64,000 nt of DNA, from contig OY754987.1 of assembly GCA_963576475.1 (NCBI GenBank), positions 8,004,036 to 8,068,035 of the forward strand, read 5' to 3'. The DNA comes from Molanna angustata. Lineage: Eukaryota > Arthropoda > Insecta > Trichoptera > Molannidae. Of this stretch, positions 20,611-31,029 are shown in pieces (positions within the stretch are counted from its first letter, which is position 1; the number at the start of each line of letters is the position of its first letter). The translations under genes and the position numbers were made by a program. Below the pieces are notes generated by a model, which worked only from the letters and a program-made list of their open reading frames with translations, searched no databases and had not been told where the DNA came from.

Positions 20611-20932
20611 ACTGGTCGTAAAGGAAGCGTGGTATAGCCCAGCAGTAAGGTCGTCGCCTCACATGCGCGAGGTCGACAGTTCGAATCCGGGCAGGGCACG
20701 CACCTCTGGATTTTCAAAAAATCAATGTGCGGATTTATATCGCTAGCTATGTGTAGCCATGATACAATTTGTCTGGTTCCCCTTTCTAAGGGTTACGAAG
20801 GTCAGATGGCAGTTGCTAAAATGTAATAACCAGACTCGCCAATTCCAGGATCATGGTCAAAGCGTACCCCAATAGAAACGGGACAAAAGCGCTAAGGGGA
20901 AAGAAGGAAAAAGACTGGTCGTAAAGGAAGCG
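20611..20932 (+). mobile_element. tRNA-derived SINE family D with 19-bp target duplication
   Basis: The direct repeat ACTGGTCGTAAAGGAAGCG flanks the element at 20611-20629 and 20914-20932. The body starts with a tRNA-like head (GTGGTATAGCCCAGCAGTAA and GACAGTTCGAATCCGG) and ends in an A/G-rich tail. The perfect duplication indicates a young insertion in the htt intron after exon K. Confidence 0.88.
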
Positions 20933-21269
20933 ATATGCAGATTATTTAACCTTAAAGTTTTCTAGTTTATTTATTTGTTTTAAAACTTTATTGTATATAA
21001 CATTTTTTGCCAGTACAAATGGCGAATTCATTGCTTAGTGGCAATTTCTTCCAGACAACCATTTATTACATATGTGGATGAAGGTTATTCAGTACATGTA
21101 TATAAATAATACATAAACTATAAACTTAAACATTAATACATTTTTATACTTTAAAAATTAAAAATAAAACAATATTATATATGTGCATGCCATACAAACT
21201 CATTCATACATTCACACAAACAAAATATGTATGTATTCATATACACATACATACATATACAGACACACA

Positions 21270-23140
21270 CGCACACAAAATGTCATACAAATCATTAACC
21301 TTTTTAAGACAAGCATCAAGTATAGATACCCGCTGTCCGCTTGCCTATACACCGAGTATATCGCTTATCTATACATGCCTCTCACAAATTCACTCTACAA
21401 CAATTTCGCCATCTCCTACCTCCTATTCAACCAACATAATCAATAGTTTTATAAATTATTTCATTAAAACAAGTGAACAAGAAATCATCAAATTCATCAA
21501 TTACTCACCCAACAAACATTGTTCCTTAGATCCGATACCAACAGGGCTCTTGAAAAAATGCTCTGTTATAATAGCACCCTATCTCTGCAAACTGTTCAAT
21601 TTATCATTGAGCTCTGGTGTAGTACCAACAAGTCTTAAAGAAGCAATAGTAACCCCGATTCTAAAGAAGCCAAACCTCGACCCTGATGACATTAATAACT
21701 ACAAACCCATATCCAACTTACCTTTTATCGCTAAATTACTAGAAAAAATTGTATGTACAAGACTAAATGACTTCATTGAGACAAACGGAATGTTTACCAA
21801 ACTTCAATCTGCGTATAGAAAATATCATTCAACTGAGACTGGACTTCTTCGAATATTATCTGATACGATTCTAGCTACTGAAACCGGAAATCATGTTCTA
21901 TTAGCATTTCTCGACATGAGTGCAGCTTTTGATACGATTGATCACACTATTCTCACTGAAAGACTCAAAACTTACGGTATGCGAGAAAACACATATAAAT
22001 GGTTTCAATCTCACAGGACGACACCAAACTATCAAATTCAATAACCTAAAATCATCTCCCGCTTTTGTAAAATTCGGAGTTCCCCAGGGTTCCGTGCTAG
22101 GTCCGTTACTATTTATCTTATACACAAAAGATATATTTTCAATCATTGACTCCCACGGACTACTCGCACACTGTTATGCGGACGATTGGCAGCTTTACTT
22201 TTATTGCACACCAGAAAATGCTCACCATCTAAAAACCACAATCTGTAAATGTATCGAAGATATCGGTGTTTGGATGTCAGCAAACAAACTTAAGCTAAAC
22301 CCAACAAAGACAGAACTACTCTGGACAGCAACACGCAAACGAAGCCATTTAATAGACACTTCCCCACTAACTTTCGAAAATTCAGATATTCTTCCTAAAT
22401 CCTGTGTTAAACTTCTTGGAGTCAAAATAGATTCAAATCTAAGCTTTTCAAACCAAATTAACACAGTTACTTCTTCTGCTTTCTTTCAACTAAGACGTTT
22501 AAAGTCAATCCGAAGGAGTATCCCAATTGAAGCCATGAAATCTTTGGTAAGCGCCTTTGTTGTCTCCCGTTTGGATTATTGTAACGGTATATATGCGAAT
22601 TTACCAAAGAAAGAAATTAATAAAATTCAGTCAGTTTTAAATGCTGCAGCCAGACTCATCACTGGAGCCTCCAAATTTTCTCACATCTCTCACCATCTTC
22701 GCAATCTACATTGGCTTAAAGTCCCCAAAAGAATTGAATATAAGCTCTGTCTCATAATCTTAAAAGCACTTCGTGGTATGGCTCCTACTTACCTCTCCGA
22801 ACTGTGCATTCCGCTTTCAATAAATGACAGACAATCATCACTTCGTTCTGCCTCTTCATCCATGGTTGGGAAATTAGTTGAAATAAACAGGGTGCACACA
22901 ACTAATTTCGGTGATCGTGCATTTGCTGTGGCAGGACCAAATGCATGGAATAAGCTCCCACACACCCTCAGACAAACCGAAAATATATCTTCGTTCAGAA
23001 AAAAACTCAAAACGCACCTTTTTCGCAAATCTAACCAGAGCCGAAATGATACAACGTAATCATTTTTTCAGCACCCTTGAGGTGAGATATTCACAAAAAC
23101 GGCGCTATATAAATTATCCAAATTTATTATTATTATTATT
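21270..23140 (+). mobile_element. L2-type LINE, 5'-truncated, with L2-like 3' end
   Basis: The coding part carries reverse transcriptase motifs, and the 3' end reads GGCGCTATATAAATTATCCA followed by an ATT microsatellite (23122-23142), the typical L2 tail. The start is unclear because a CA/CAT-rich stretch precedes it (21180-21280). It lies in the intron between exons K and L, in the same orientation as htt. Confidence 0.8.
21274..23059 (+). pseudogene. L2 LINE reverse transcriptase, frameshifted
   Basis: The first frame (to 22044) has CSLDPIPTGLLKKC, INNYKPISNLPFIAKLLEKI and AFLDMSAAFDTIDH. The second (from about 22005 to 23059) has LTGRHQTIKF, GVPQGSVLGPLLF, the catalytic YADD, LDYCNGIY and AWNKLPHTLRQ. 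The switch falls near 22005-22015, in the WFQS/LTGR region, and probably marks a small indel. The endonuclease is absent. One break in an otherwise open frame suggests moderate age. Confidence 0.85.
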
Positions 23141-23712
23141 ATGCCCTCATGGCTATACACAATTTCGAACCTTCATATCTCAGTAAATTCATACTTGATT
23201 GAGACAAAAATTGTATGAATATTACTCCCATATATTTTACTTCAAGACATCTGTCGGTGTAACAGCGAAACAATTGTGTAAATTATTTAAAAAATTAAAA
23301 ACTATAACCATTGTAATTCATCAAAAATCTCCGACGAAATTAAAACTCTCCCACCCTATGTAAGGATCTAATACTGTGCCGAACATTCTGCTTTGTATTT
23401 GATCATTACCAATACACAATTGGCTCACATTCCTTATCTACATCAAATGCCGCAAGGATTACGTGACATATTGATGCTGTCATGTACTATTTTATATGGA
23501 GATAACCACAATAACATTATTCTTCATTTATCTTATGTTTATATTATGAAGTTTTCAATTTCTTTAAGTATTTGTTTATCTTCGATATTTTTATGATATA
23601 TCTACGTCTTTAGATTTTTTTTACCGTTATTGTATTCACTGTACATTGCAAAAAAACTGTCCGTCCTTAGATAATGCAAGTACTTTTTTCTCCTCGTCTG
23701 AATTGGGTTAAA

Positions 23713-23738
23713 TATGATAACAATGATACAACATAGAC

Positions 23739-23776
<38 letters not shown>

Positions 23777-24818
23777 GTATACAATAGTTTATATGATAAC
23801 AATGATACAACATAGACTATATACACACACACACACACACACTTGGTATACAATAGTTTATATGATAACAATGATACAACATAGACTATATACACACACA
23901 CACACACACTTGGTATACAATAGTTTATATGATAACAATGATACAACATAGACTATATACACACACACACACACACACTTGGTATACAATAGTTTATATG
24001 ATAACAATGATACAACATAGACTATATACACACACACACACACTTGGTATACAATAGTTTATATGATAACAATGATGCAACATAGACTATATACACACAC
24101 ACACACACACACTTGGTATACAATAGTTTATATGATAACAATGATACAACATAGACTATATACACACACACACACACTTGGTATACAATAGTTTATATGA
24201 TAACAATGATACAACATAGACTATATACACACACACACACACTTGGTATACAATAGTTTATATGATAACAATGATACAACATAGACTATACACACACACA
24301 CACACACACACACTTGGTATACAATAGTTTATATGATAACAATGATACAACATAGACTATATACACACACACACACACACACTTGGTATACAATAGTTTA
24401 TATGATAACAATGATACAACATAGACTATATACACACACACACACACACACACTTGGTATACAATAGTTTATATGATAACAATGATACAACATAGACTAT
24501 ATACACACACACACACACACTTGGTATACAATAGTTTATATGATTACAATGATACAACATAGACTATATACACACACACACACTTGGTATACAATAGTTT
24601 ATATGATAACAATGATACAACATAGACTATATACACACACACACACACTTGGTATACAATAGTTTATATGATAACAATGATACAACATAGACTATATACA
24701 CACACACACACTTGGTATACAATAGTTTATATGATAACAATGATACAACATAGACTATATACACACACACACACTTGGTATACAATAGTTTATATGATAA
24801 CAATGATACAACATAGAC

Positions 24819-24856
<38 letters not shown>

Positions 24857-24897
24857 GTATACAATAGTTTATATGATAACAATGATACAACATAGAC

Positions 24898-24928
<31 letters not shown>

Positions 24929-25082
24929 TTGGTATACAATAGTTTATATGATAACAATGATACAACATAGACTATATACACACACACACACACACACACT
25001 TGGTATACAATAGTTTATATGATAACAATCATACAACATAGACTATATACACACACACACACTTGGTATACAATAGTTTATA
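23713..25082 (+). repeat. minisatellite of about 20 units with embedded CA arrays
   Basis: Each unit is TATGATAACAATGATACAAC, ATAGACTATATA, a CA array of variable length (about 5-16 repeats) and CTTGGTATACAATAGTT. The unique part is almost identical between units while CA length differs. Units span roughly 62-79 bp. It lies in the htt intron before exon L. Confidence 0.93.
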
Positions 25083-25743
25083 AAATGGTCGGATATTATA
25101 CATACATTAATGTAATTCAAGTGCTCTCCAATATGTAAGGGACATCCCTCGTTTTATTGGGAATTGATAAAATATGCACCTTTTTCTCTCTACATTATGT
25201 GTTCATAAGCTAAAAGCATACGCGGGAAACGTATGATGACCTATTTTGACGTTTGGACATTCATGAAGTTCTCTATATGCTTATTGCCTAATTAATGGTA
25301 AATATTTTGTAAATGAATTATAGTATTGAGAGCTAAACGTGGGGGAACAAATACTGTACTTCATTGTAAATGCGTACTTAATAAAATACCGCATTTGTCA
25401 TTCGAGAATTTTTAGATACACTTACTGTGTCTCGCCGTGCGAGATTTAACCACTTATTTCTCGTGGGACGAAAACAAATAACCTCAGTAGGTGTATTTTT
25501 GACGTGTTTCTACATTTAGAGACCGTACAATACTTATGCACTTTTGAATTAATTTTAAATACACAAATTGTCTTAGAATACATATAGTTGATATGCAGTT
25601 TACCATACCGTGACGTCACTGGCAGGTCCGGCAGACGCCATGACACTGTATAAGCATTTTTTGACGTAACATACAATAAAATGATTAAATTGAGGGTTCA
25701 CTGACAAGAAATACAAAAACTAATTGTTAATAAAAAATTCCAG
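25083..25743. other. intron sequence, nothing recognised
   Basis: AT-rich sequence before the exon L acceptor. I see no coding motifs or repeat structure. Confidence 0.4.
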
Positions 25744-25951
25744 AAGCTATTCCCCTGGTTGGAGATGTGCTTGAGCCCGAGCAACTGCTGAGTTCCATGC
25801 AGACGGCTGCTTCTCTTCAGACTGCGGCTATTAGTTCCGTGATGCGTCACTGTCGTCAGACTGTGAGTCTATTGAACGATCACGTGGCGGACTTTCTCAC
25901 CCCCCACGCCATCGTACACAAAGTCACCATGGAGTTTATAGACTTGTGCAG
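25744..25951 (+). CDS. htt: huntingtin exon L
   Basis: The acceptor AAATTCCAG ends at 25743 and the donor GTCAGA is at 25952, phase 1 in and phase 2 out. The peptide LLNDHVADFLTPHAIVHKV aligns well with the I-L-P-Q-F-L-D-D-F-F-P-P-Q-D-I-M-N-K-V block of vertebrate huntingtin. The preceding intron is over 5 kb and holds a SINE, an L2 LINE and a large minisatellite. Confidence 0.9.
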
Positions 25952-26019
25952 GTCAGATAAACACAACATTTCTGCATTATTAACTCAAAAACCCGATTTT
26001 TCGACTTATGTCGTTGTTC

Positions 26020-26255
26020 TCGCAAACGAGCGTAATGCCACTGGCTCCTTAGTTAAACGTCCCGGGTTCTATTCCCTGTGGAGACACAGTTTTAAACTAT
26101 ACTTCCAGTCTGGATCTGTGACACAATGAATATTGTAAGTCTCCAGAATATAGAAAATTGTTATTGGATATGTTTCAGTTTAATATCATTTAACATAGTT
26201 CTTGCTAGTTGCCTGAGGAGCAATGCAAATAATATAAATATGAAAGAATGAATAA
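26020..26255 (+). repeat. SINE family A, diverged copy
   Basis: It carries GTCCCGGGTTCTATTCCCTG (B-box region), TGGAGACACAG, TCTGGATCTGTGA, AAGTCTCCAGAAT and GTTGCCTGAGGAGCAA. The tRNA-like A box is worn. It follows exon L by about 70 bases. Confidence 0.7.
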
Positions 26256-26396
26256 ACAAAATTATTACAATTGGCTTCTTTCATAATACATACTGTAAAT
26301 ATCACTTTTACCAATGTGCATGTGAACTGTTATACCATATTATATTTTAGTAATTCGTGAAGGATAAAAAGTAAACTTCAATTATTATTTTGTTAG

Positions 26397-26505
26397 ATGG
26401 GCTGACCAATGCAGTGTGGACAGGAGTTTGTCTTGGAGCATGCCGCAGATTGGACTGCATCTGACATCTAGCTACGCTCAGATGATGGCCGATATTGTAT
26501 TTACG
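26397..26505 (+). CDS. htt: huntingtin exon M
   Basis: The acceptor TTTTGTTAG ends at 26396 and the donor GTGAGT is at 26506, phase 2 in and phase 0 out. This short exon of 36 full codons reads WADQCSVDRSLSWSMPQIG through AQMMADIVFT. It joins in frame to the last exon, giving IVFTVFETS, like V-V-Y-K-V-F-Q-T in vertebrate huntingtin. Confidence 0.84.
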
Positions 26506-27715
26506 GTGAGTTAGGACTTATATCAACCAACGTTGACTAAGTTATATTTTTTATCACGGTCTCCATATAATGAATAATATATTTATTATGATAAAAATCT
26601 ATATTATATTTTGTTAATAAGTTAATATGAAGTCAATTGAATCAATAGTTTGGGCCATACAGGCGATACAAAATTTAATAGAATGTTGTACAGCGTATGC
26701 CAAACATCAAAACATCATACAGCATACGACATATACTGTAAAAATCATCATGATGATGATTGTATCCACTGTCAATAAGATTGAAATACAAAAACTACAA
26801 ATGAACTAAACAGAATAATAGAAATGACTTACGGTTTAATTGTATACACACCATCAAAATACATATACACAAAAGAAACTAAACATACAGAAGATGACAC
26901 AGTATGAAACATTAAAACTAATAATCCGGCTCGAAGGACCACAAAAATGTGTGATATATTTCCTTGTGTCATACAAAAAGGTTTAATATACCACGGAAAT
27001 GATAGTGGACTGTATGATGGAAGGAAGCCGAAGACTCACCGATATTGTCCTGAGTTTTTCCAATCTGGTCCCGATACAAGGAGGTAATATAGTCACCAAC
27101 ACAACACTGTTTTCACTGCAATGTTAGACATTTAATGACGGACCGTCGAATTATTAAATGTCTCCGAAAATATAGATGCCGAAATCACAGAAGTAATATA
27201 AAACAGAAGCAGCGTATCGTTGCACATTCACCGACCGTTGTGTGATGACCGACCGCAGGTGAGTCCAGATAAGGAATGGTAAAATGACAGAAGAGGAAAA
27301 ATCAAAAATTGCAAGAAAATTCAAAAACGAAAACAAAAGAAAAAATACAAAATTAGATACAACAATATCTAACACACAACATAAAAATAGAAGACACTGA
27401 ACTAAAACTTAATAAGAGAACATAAATCCACAACTACAACACACATACAAAAAATTACTATGTAACTGAGAAAGTTACAATTAAACTGGAATAATGTTGG
27501 TCTGACTACAATAATTTACCAGAACAACTAAAAAGTATGAACGAAAAAGCATTCCAACGGGAATTGAAAACCAGACTTTAGTATCAAGAATTGAAGTAAA
27601 GTGTTGCTGCATATGACTGACTGCTATTATTACAATTACAATTTTGCCTATAAATTATTGTCATGAGCCAATCGGCTCTTTTAATAATTATTATTAATAA
27701 AAAAAAAAAACAAAA
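26506..27715 (+). repeat. decayed LINE text with L2-like tail
   Basis: Bases 27518-27582 read NNLPEQLKSMNEKAFQRELK, resembling the W-N-x-L-P end of CR1/L2-type proteins. A tail of CGGCTCTTTTAATAATTATT and poly(A) follows at 27675-27710. Upstream (26600-27400) is too decayed to place. It sits in the intron between exons M and N. Confidence 0.45.
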
Positions 27716-27737
27716 CTACATGATATCCGTTGAGAAA

Positions 27738-27995
27738 TTAATGTACTTGTCAGTAAAAATAAAACAAGCAATAAATTTGAGTTAAATTAATGTACTTGAC
27801 AGTAAAAATAAAACAAGCAATAAATTTGGGTTAAATTAATGTACTTGACAGTAAAAATAAAACAAGCGTTAAATTTGAGTTAAATTAATGTACTTGACAG
27901 TAAAAATAAAACAAGCAATAAATTTGAGTTAAATTGATGTACCTACTTGACAGTAAAAATAAAACAAGCAATAAATTTGAGTTAAATTGATGACT
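27738..27995 (+). repeat. 49-bp tandem repeat before the last htt exon
   Basis: About five units of TTAATGTACTTGACAGTAAA, AATAAAACAAGCAATAAATT and TGAGTTAAA. The last unit has a small CTAC insertion. The array ends about 10 bases before the acceptor of exon N at 28006. Confidence 0.85.
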
Positions 27996-28006
27996 ATTTT
28001 GTTTAG

Positions 28007-28471
28007 GTATTCGAAACATCAATCAAGCAGAATCAGCTTCCGATAGTGAGCGGGTGGCTGTTTGACGTGCTAGAACACATCCTTCCCGGCAAGATATCTG
28101 TCGAGATGACTCCGTACTGTCTCCTGTGTCTCGTGGTCTGTTCCAGCGACAACCCTCACATCCGGGCCATGGCTCCGGTCGTCTTTCACACTCTCAAGAC
28201 GGGCTTTCACGTCAAGCAGAGATCGACGGCAACGATGGACAACTCTCAAGTGTCGTATGGTAGCGAAGAAAACTCCAATTCGGAGACGTCGGCTGTCCAC
28301 AGCCAAGAGCTGCAGAGCAGGCACAGACGGAACGTCAGGTTGAGCTTCGCCGACAAGAGAATACTGTGTCTCGGTGCGGTGCATTCGGGTTTCACGGACG
28401 TTCAAATTAAGAAACTAAAAGACTTGTCTCGGGAATACGAAGGGTTGAAAGATTTGTTGTCGTGTCTTTAA
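28007..28471 (+). CDS. htt: huntingtin terminal exon N
   Basis: The acceptor TTTGTTTAG ends at 28006. The exon has 154 codons and a TAA stop. PIVSGWLFDVLEHILPG and CLVVCSSDNPHIRAMAPVVF align with the M-V-R-D-W-V-M-L-S-L and F-F-V-S-A-S-T-S-P-W-V-A-A-I-L-P blocks of vertebrate huntingtin. After a serine- and glutamate-rich insertion, the end ILCLGAVHSGFTDVQIKKLK and LLSCL matches the vertebrate F-C-L-V-A-T-D-F-Y-R-H-Q-I and L-L-T-C-L end. This fixes the 3' limit of the gene. Confidence 0.9.
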   Translation, partial: VFETSIKQNQLPIVSGWLFDVLEHILPGKISVEMTPYCLLCLVVCSSDNPHIRAMAPVVFHTLKTGFHVKQRSTATMDNSQVSYGSEENSNSETSAVHSQELQSRHRRNVRLSFADKRILCLGAVHSGFTDVQIKKLKDLSREYEGLKDLLSCL

Positions 28472-29060
28472 GTAGTGTTTGGTTCATCATCCATCAGTCT
28501 GTCTGCATCCAGAGTTGAACATAGGTCTCCCTCCATCTCTTCTTCTTTTGAAGAATTGTTTAGCCGGCACAGAACTGTCAATGAAGTCTTTCCTCTGTGA
28601 GGCAGTGCTCGAATTTTATCTCATTTAGATTTTTTTGTTTTTTCGTAAGCATACATTATATTTTTGAATAGTATTAATTTAAGAAACTAAACTTAAAAAG
28701 TTTGTACAAAAACCTACTATTTTCGGGATAACGTCATCCAAATGAAATATCTTGATGAGATCTTGATAAATAATAATATAAGGCGCTTTAAATCGTACCT
28801 TAAACAGAGATAGCCGTCATCGAACCGCACATCACACCATAATTGGCAGCAGCTGTCGTGTGATTATGAAAAAAAAAAAAAAAGTGACAATATGGACCAA
28901 ACAAAAAATCTCATCGAATCAAATTTTGGTGGCACATTTTTTTAGGTGTTCAACTTTGTATCAATTTCACAGCTGTATTGATTTACTGGGTCCATTTTAT
29001 GTACATAATTTATTATATTTTGTAGTTGTACTCGAAATAAAAAAAAACACTTTATTATTG
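28472..29060 (+). promoter_or_regulatory. htt: likely huntingtin 3' UTR and poly(A) signal
   Basis: The first AATAAA after the stop codon is at 29036-29041, about 565 bases downstream, and a second is near 29151. The stretch has no coding signal. Bases 28488-28580 resemble repeat-derived text. Transcript ends are not visible in DNA, so this is an inference. Confidence 0.35.
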
Positions 29061-29564
29061 CGTTAAGTATTTATTCATATTTATCGTTATGATTAATTGA
29101 TTGATTGATTGAAATATGTACTGTTTAGAAAAATATATTATAATTCTTCAAATAAATTAGAGGGAGCAGCTATTTATGTATAATAAAATCATTGTTAAAT
29201 GCTTTAAATATTGAAGTACTCAGATTTTCAATTTTTATATTCAAATTTATTGTTGTCATTAAAATGCATTTTAGTATCCTAACCTAACCTTGCAATCCTG
29301 ACTATGTAATAAGTAAGTTTATGTTAGAAGTACAAATGCAAATTCAAAGGAGACACTGAGAAATCACTTAATTCACTTGCACAACATTCAGAATTATATA
29401 TATTATTATATAAATGATGTTGACGATCAAGTTGAAAACCATTTGCTATATTGAGTTATAAACATAATTTTTTCAATATTTTAGATCCGCATCAGAGTTT
29501 TGAGATTTTTGCTGTTGTATCCAATAAGATAAATAAAAAAAAATACATCATTTATAGATAAATT

Positions 29565-29730
29565 AATTTCTCAATAGAGACGAAGTTGGAATGTTATAAG
29601 AGAACTGGGAAAACAAGGCACCTACAGGGCTTACGACTTGTCATCGGTTGGTTTATGTGATCACTTTAAACGCTTACGCAACATTCACCAATTACACATT
29701 TTTGTTTTGTTCCCTTTATCGTCCCTAAAT
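29565..29730 (+). repeat. dispersed repeat G, copy 3
   Basis: It shares CACCTACAGGGCTTACGACT, GTCATCGGTTGGTTTATGTG and CACCAATTACA with copies at 6480 and 12961. Confidence 0.55.
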
Positions 29731-29931
29731 CCTATTCATCAATATCTTTTCACTTGGGAATAATCTGAAAAACTATCTGTAAACAGTGATCTTTATATAT
29801 GAGATGACAATGCTACCCCATATACGTCTCCTCTGAACTGCGTCAGAATTATTAATTAATTTGTAACTTGTTTCCACACTTGTACCAATGTGTATAAAAA
29901 TCAAATATTTTATGATTGCATGTATATACGG

Positions 29932-30135
29932 GATAACCTAGTCTTCACACCATTTTTTTTTAAACATAACCTATAAAAGTTTACTTTTTTAATATACTTT
30001 TTACTTTTTTTAATATATAATGCAACTGGCTCACGCCAGTCGCAATTATAACTACAAACAAACCTAACCAACCTATTTTTACACAACATTTGTAGGTTAG
30101 GTTTAAAAAATGGTGTGAAGACTAGGCTATCCATA
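29932..30135. mobile_element. MITE with about 40-bp terminal inverted repeats
   Basis: The left end is CCTAGTCTTCACACCATTTT followed by TTTAAACATAACCTA. The right end is its complement, ending GGTGTGAAGACTAGG. Relatives of these ends appear at about 11778 and 11990 inside the Harbinger-like remnant. Non-coding. Confidence 0.7.
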
Positions 30136-31029
30136 TATACACAATATGCATGTATGTATGTATGTGCAATCATATAATCAATATTCAAAGTAATATGAGG
30201 TTCGAAAAATCATCATATATCTGGGAAAACCTATGTATTAAGGTATTTTACCTATTTCAAATGAACCTTTTTATCTATTTCAAGAAATAGATAAAAACAT
30301 TTTTCGAACTTTGCATCTCGTGAAATTTTTCACAAAATATTACTTAGTCAAATAGCATTTTAACTGTTACTAATCTGAAAGAAATTATCAAAGTAGAAAA
30401 ATATGTATGAGATGATGAATGGATATAAGGGACAGTAATTACATCAGCCATTACAGTAATTTGTGACACTTTACTGTCTATTTACTATTTATTTTACAAG
30501 TATGTATATAAAGTACATAATAATTGAAGACACAAGTGGATGAAGGTGTTAAGTCGCAAAATTTCAATTTTCTACTTTTTTGTGCAGATGAAGGTTTTAA
30601 GTGCCGCTCTTTCATATGACACTAATAACAACGTGAAAAAAGTATCCTAAATGCCATTTTCACAGTGGATGAAGGTGTTATGTAACAAAATTATATTTTT
30701 TAAGACGGATGAAAATATGGATGAAGGTGTCAAATAACTTAACACCTACATCCATTGAGATTGCATTTTTTTTAAATCCGGATAAACACGCTATGGTATC
30801 ATAACGCCTTCATTCACTGCGACGAATCCTCTTACGAGGAAAAAGTTACACGGATGAACACGTTATGCGATTTCTAGAATTACACAAAATGCAATAAAGA
30901 AAAAAAAATATTCATATGTTTATAAGGTATCCTCAAATGGTATTGAAAAACGGATATGCAAAAAAGCTCTCTGCAGTATTTATCAAGTTGGGATGAAAAA
31001 AATTGATATCATGAAAAACAGGATCGATA

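Larger units (their letters stand above)
280..28471 (+). other. htt: huntingtin gene, 3' part (14 exons)
   Basis: Fourteen exons on the + strand join into one reading frame of about 1,200 codons, ending in TAA. All introns are GT-AG. Splice phases agree at every junction, with one uncertain acceptor before 17455. The product matches the C-terminal half of animal huntingtin in order: a D-W-V-K stretch, a long helical region, a VPPLAW motif, GWTTKKGFEE, a DINSCLQLL segment, DFLTPHAIVHKV, and a final ICLGAVHSGFTDVQI-like end resembling the vertebrate C-terminus. Huntingtin is a very large cytoplasmic HEAT-repeat scaffold linked to vesicle transport and autophagy. The N-terminal half lies upstream of this window. 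Introns run from about 160 bases to over 5 kb and most carry transposons. Confidence 0.87.

Noticed and set aside
23602..24999. Several predicted proteins of repeating VCVCV and SLLSYKLLY
   Set aside because: They are translations of the CA-rich minisatellite on either strand. No real protein.
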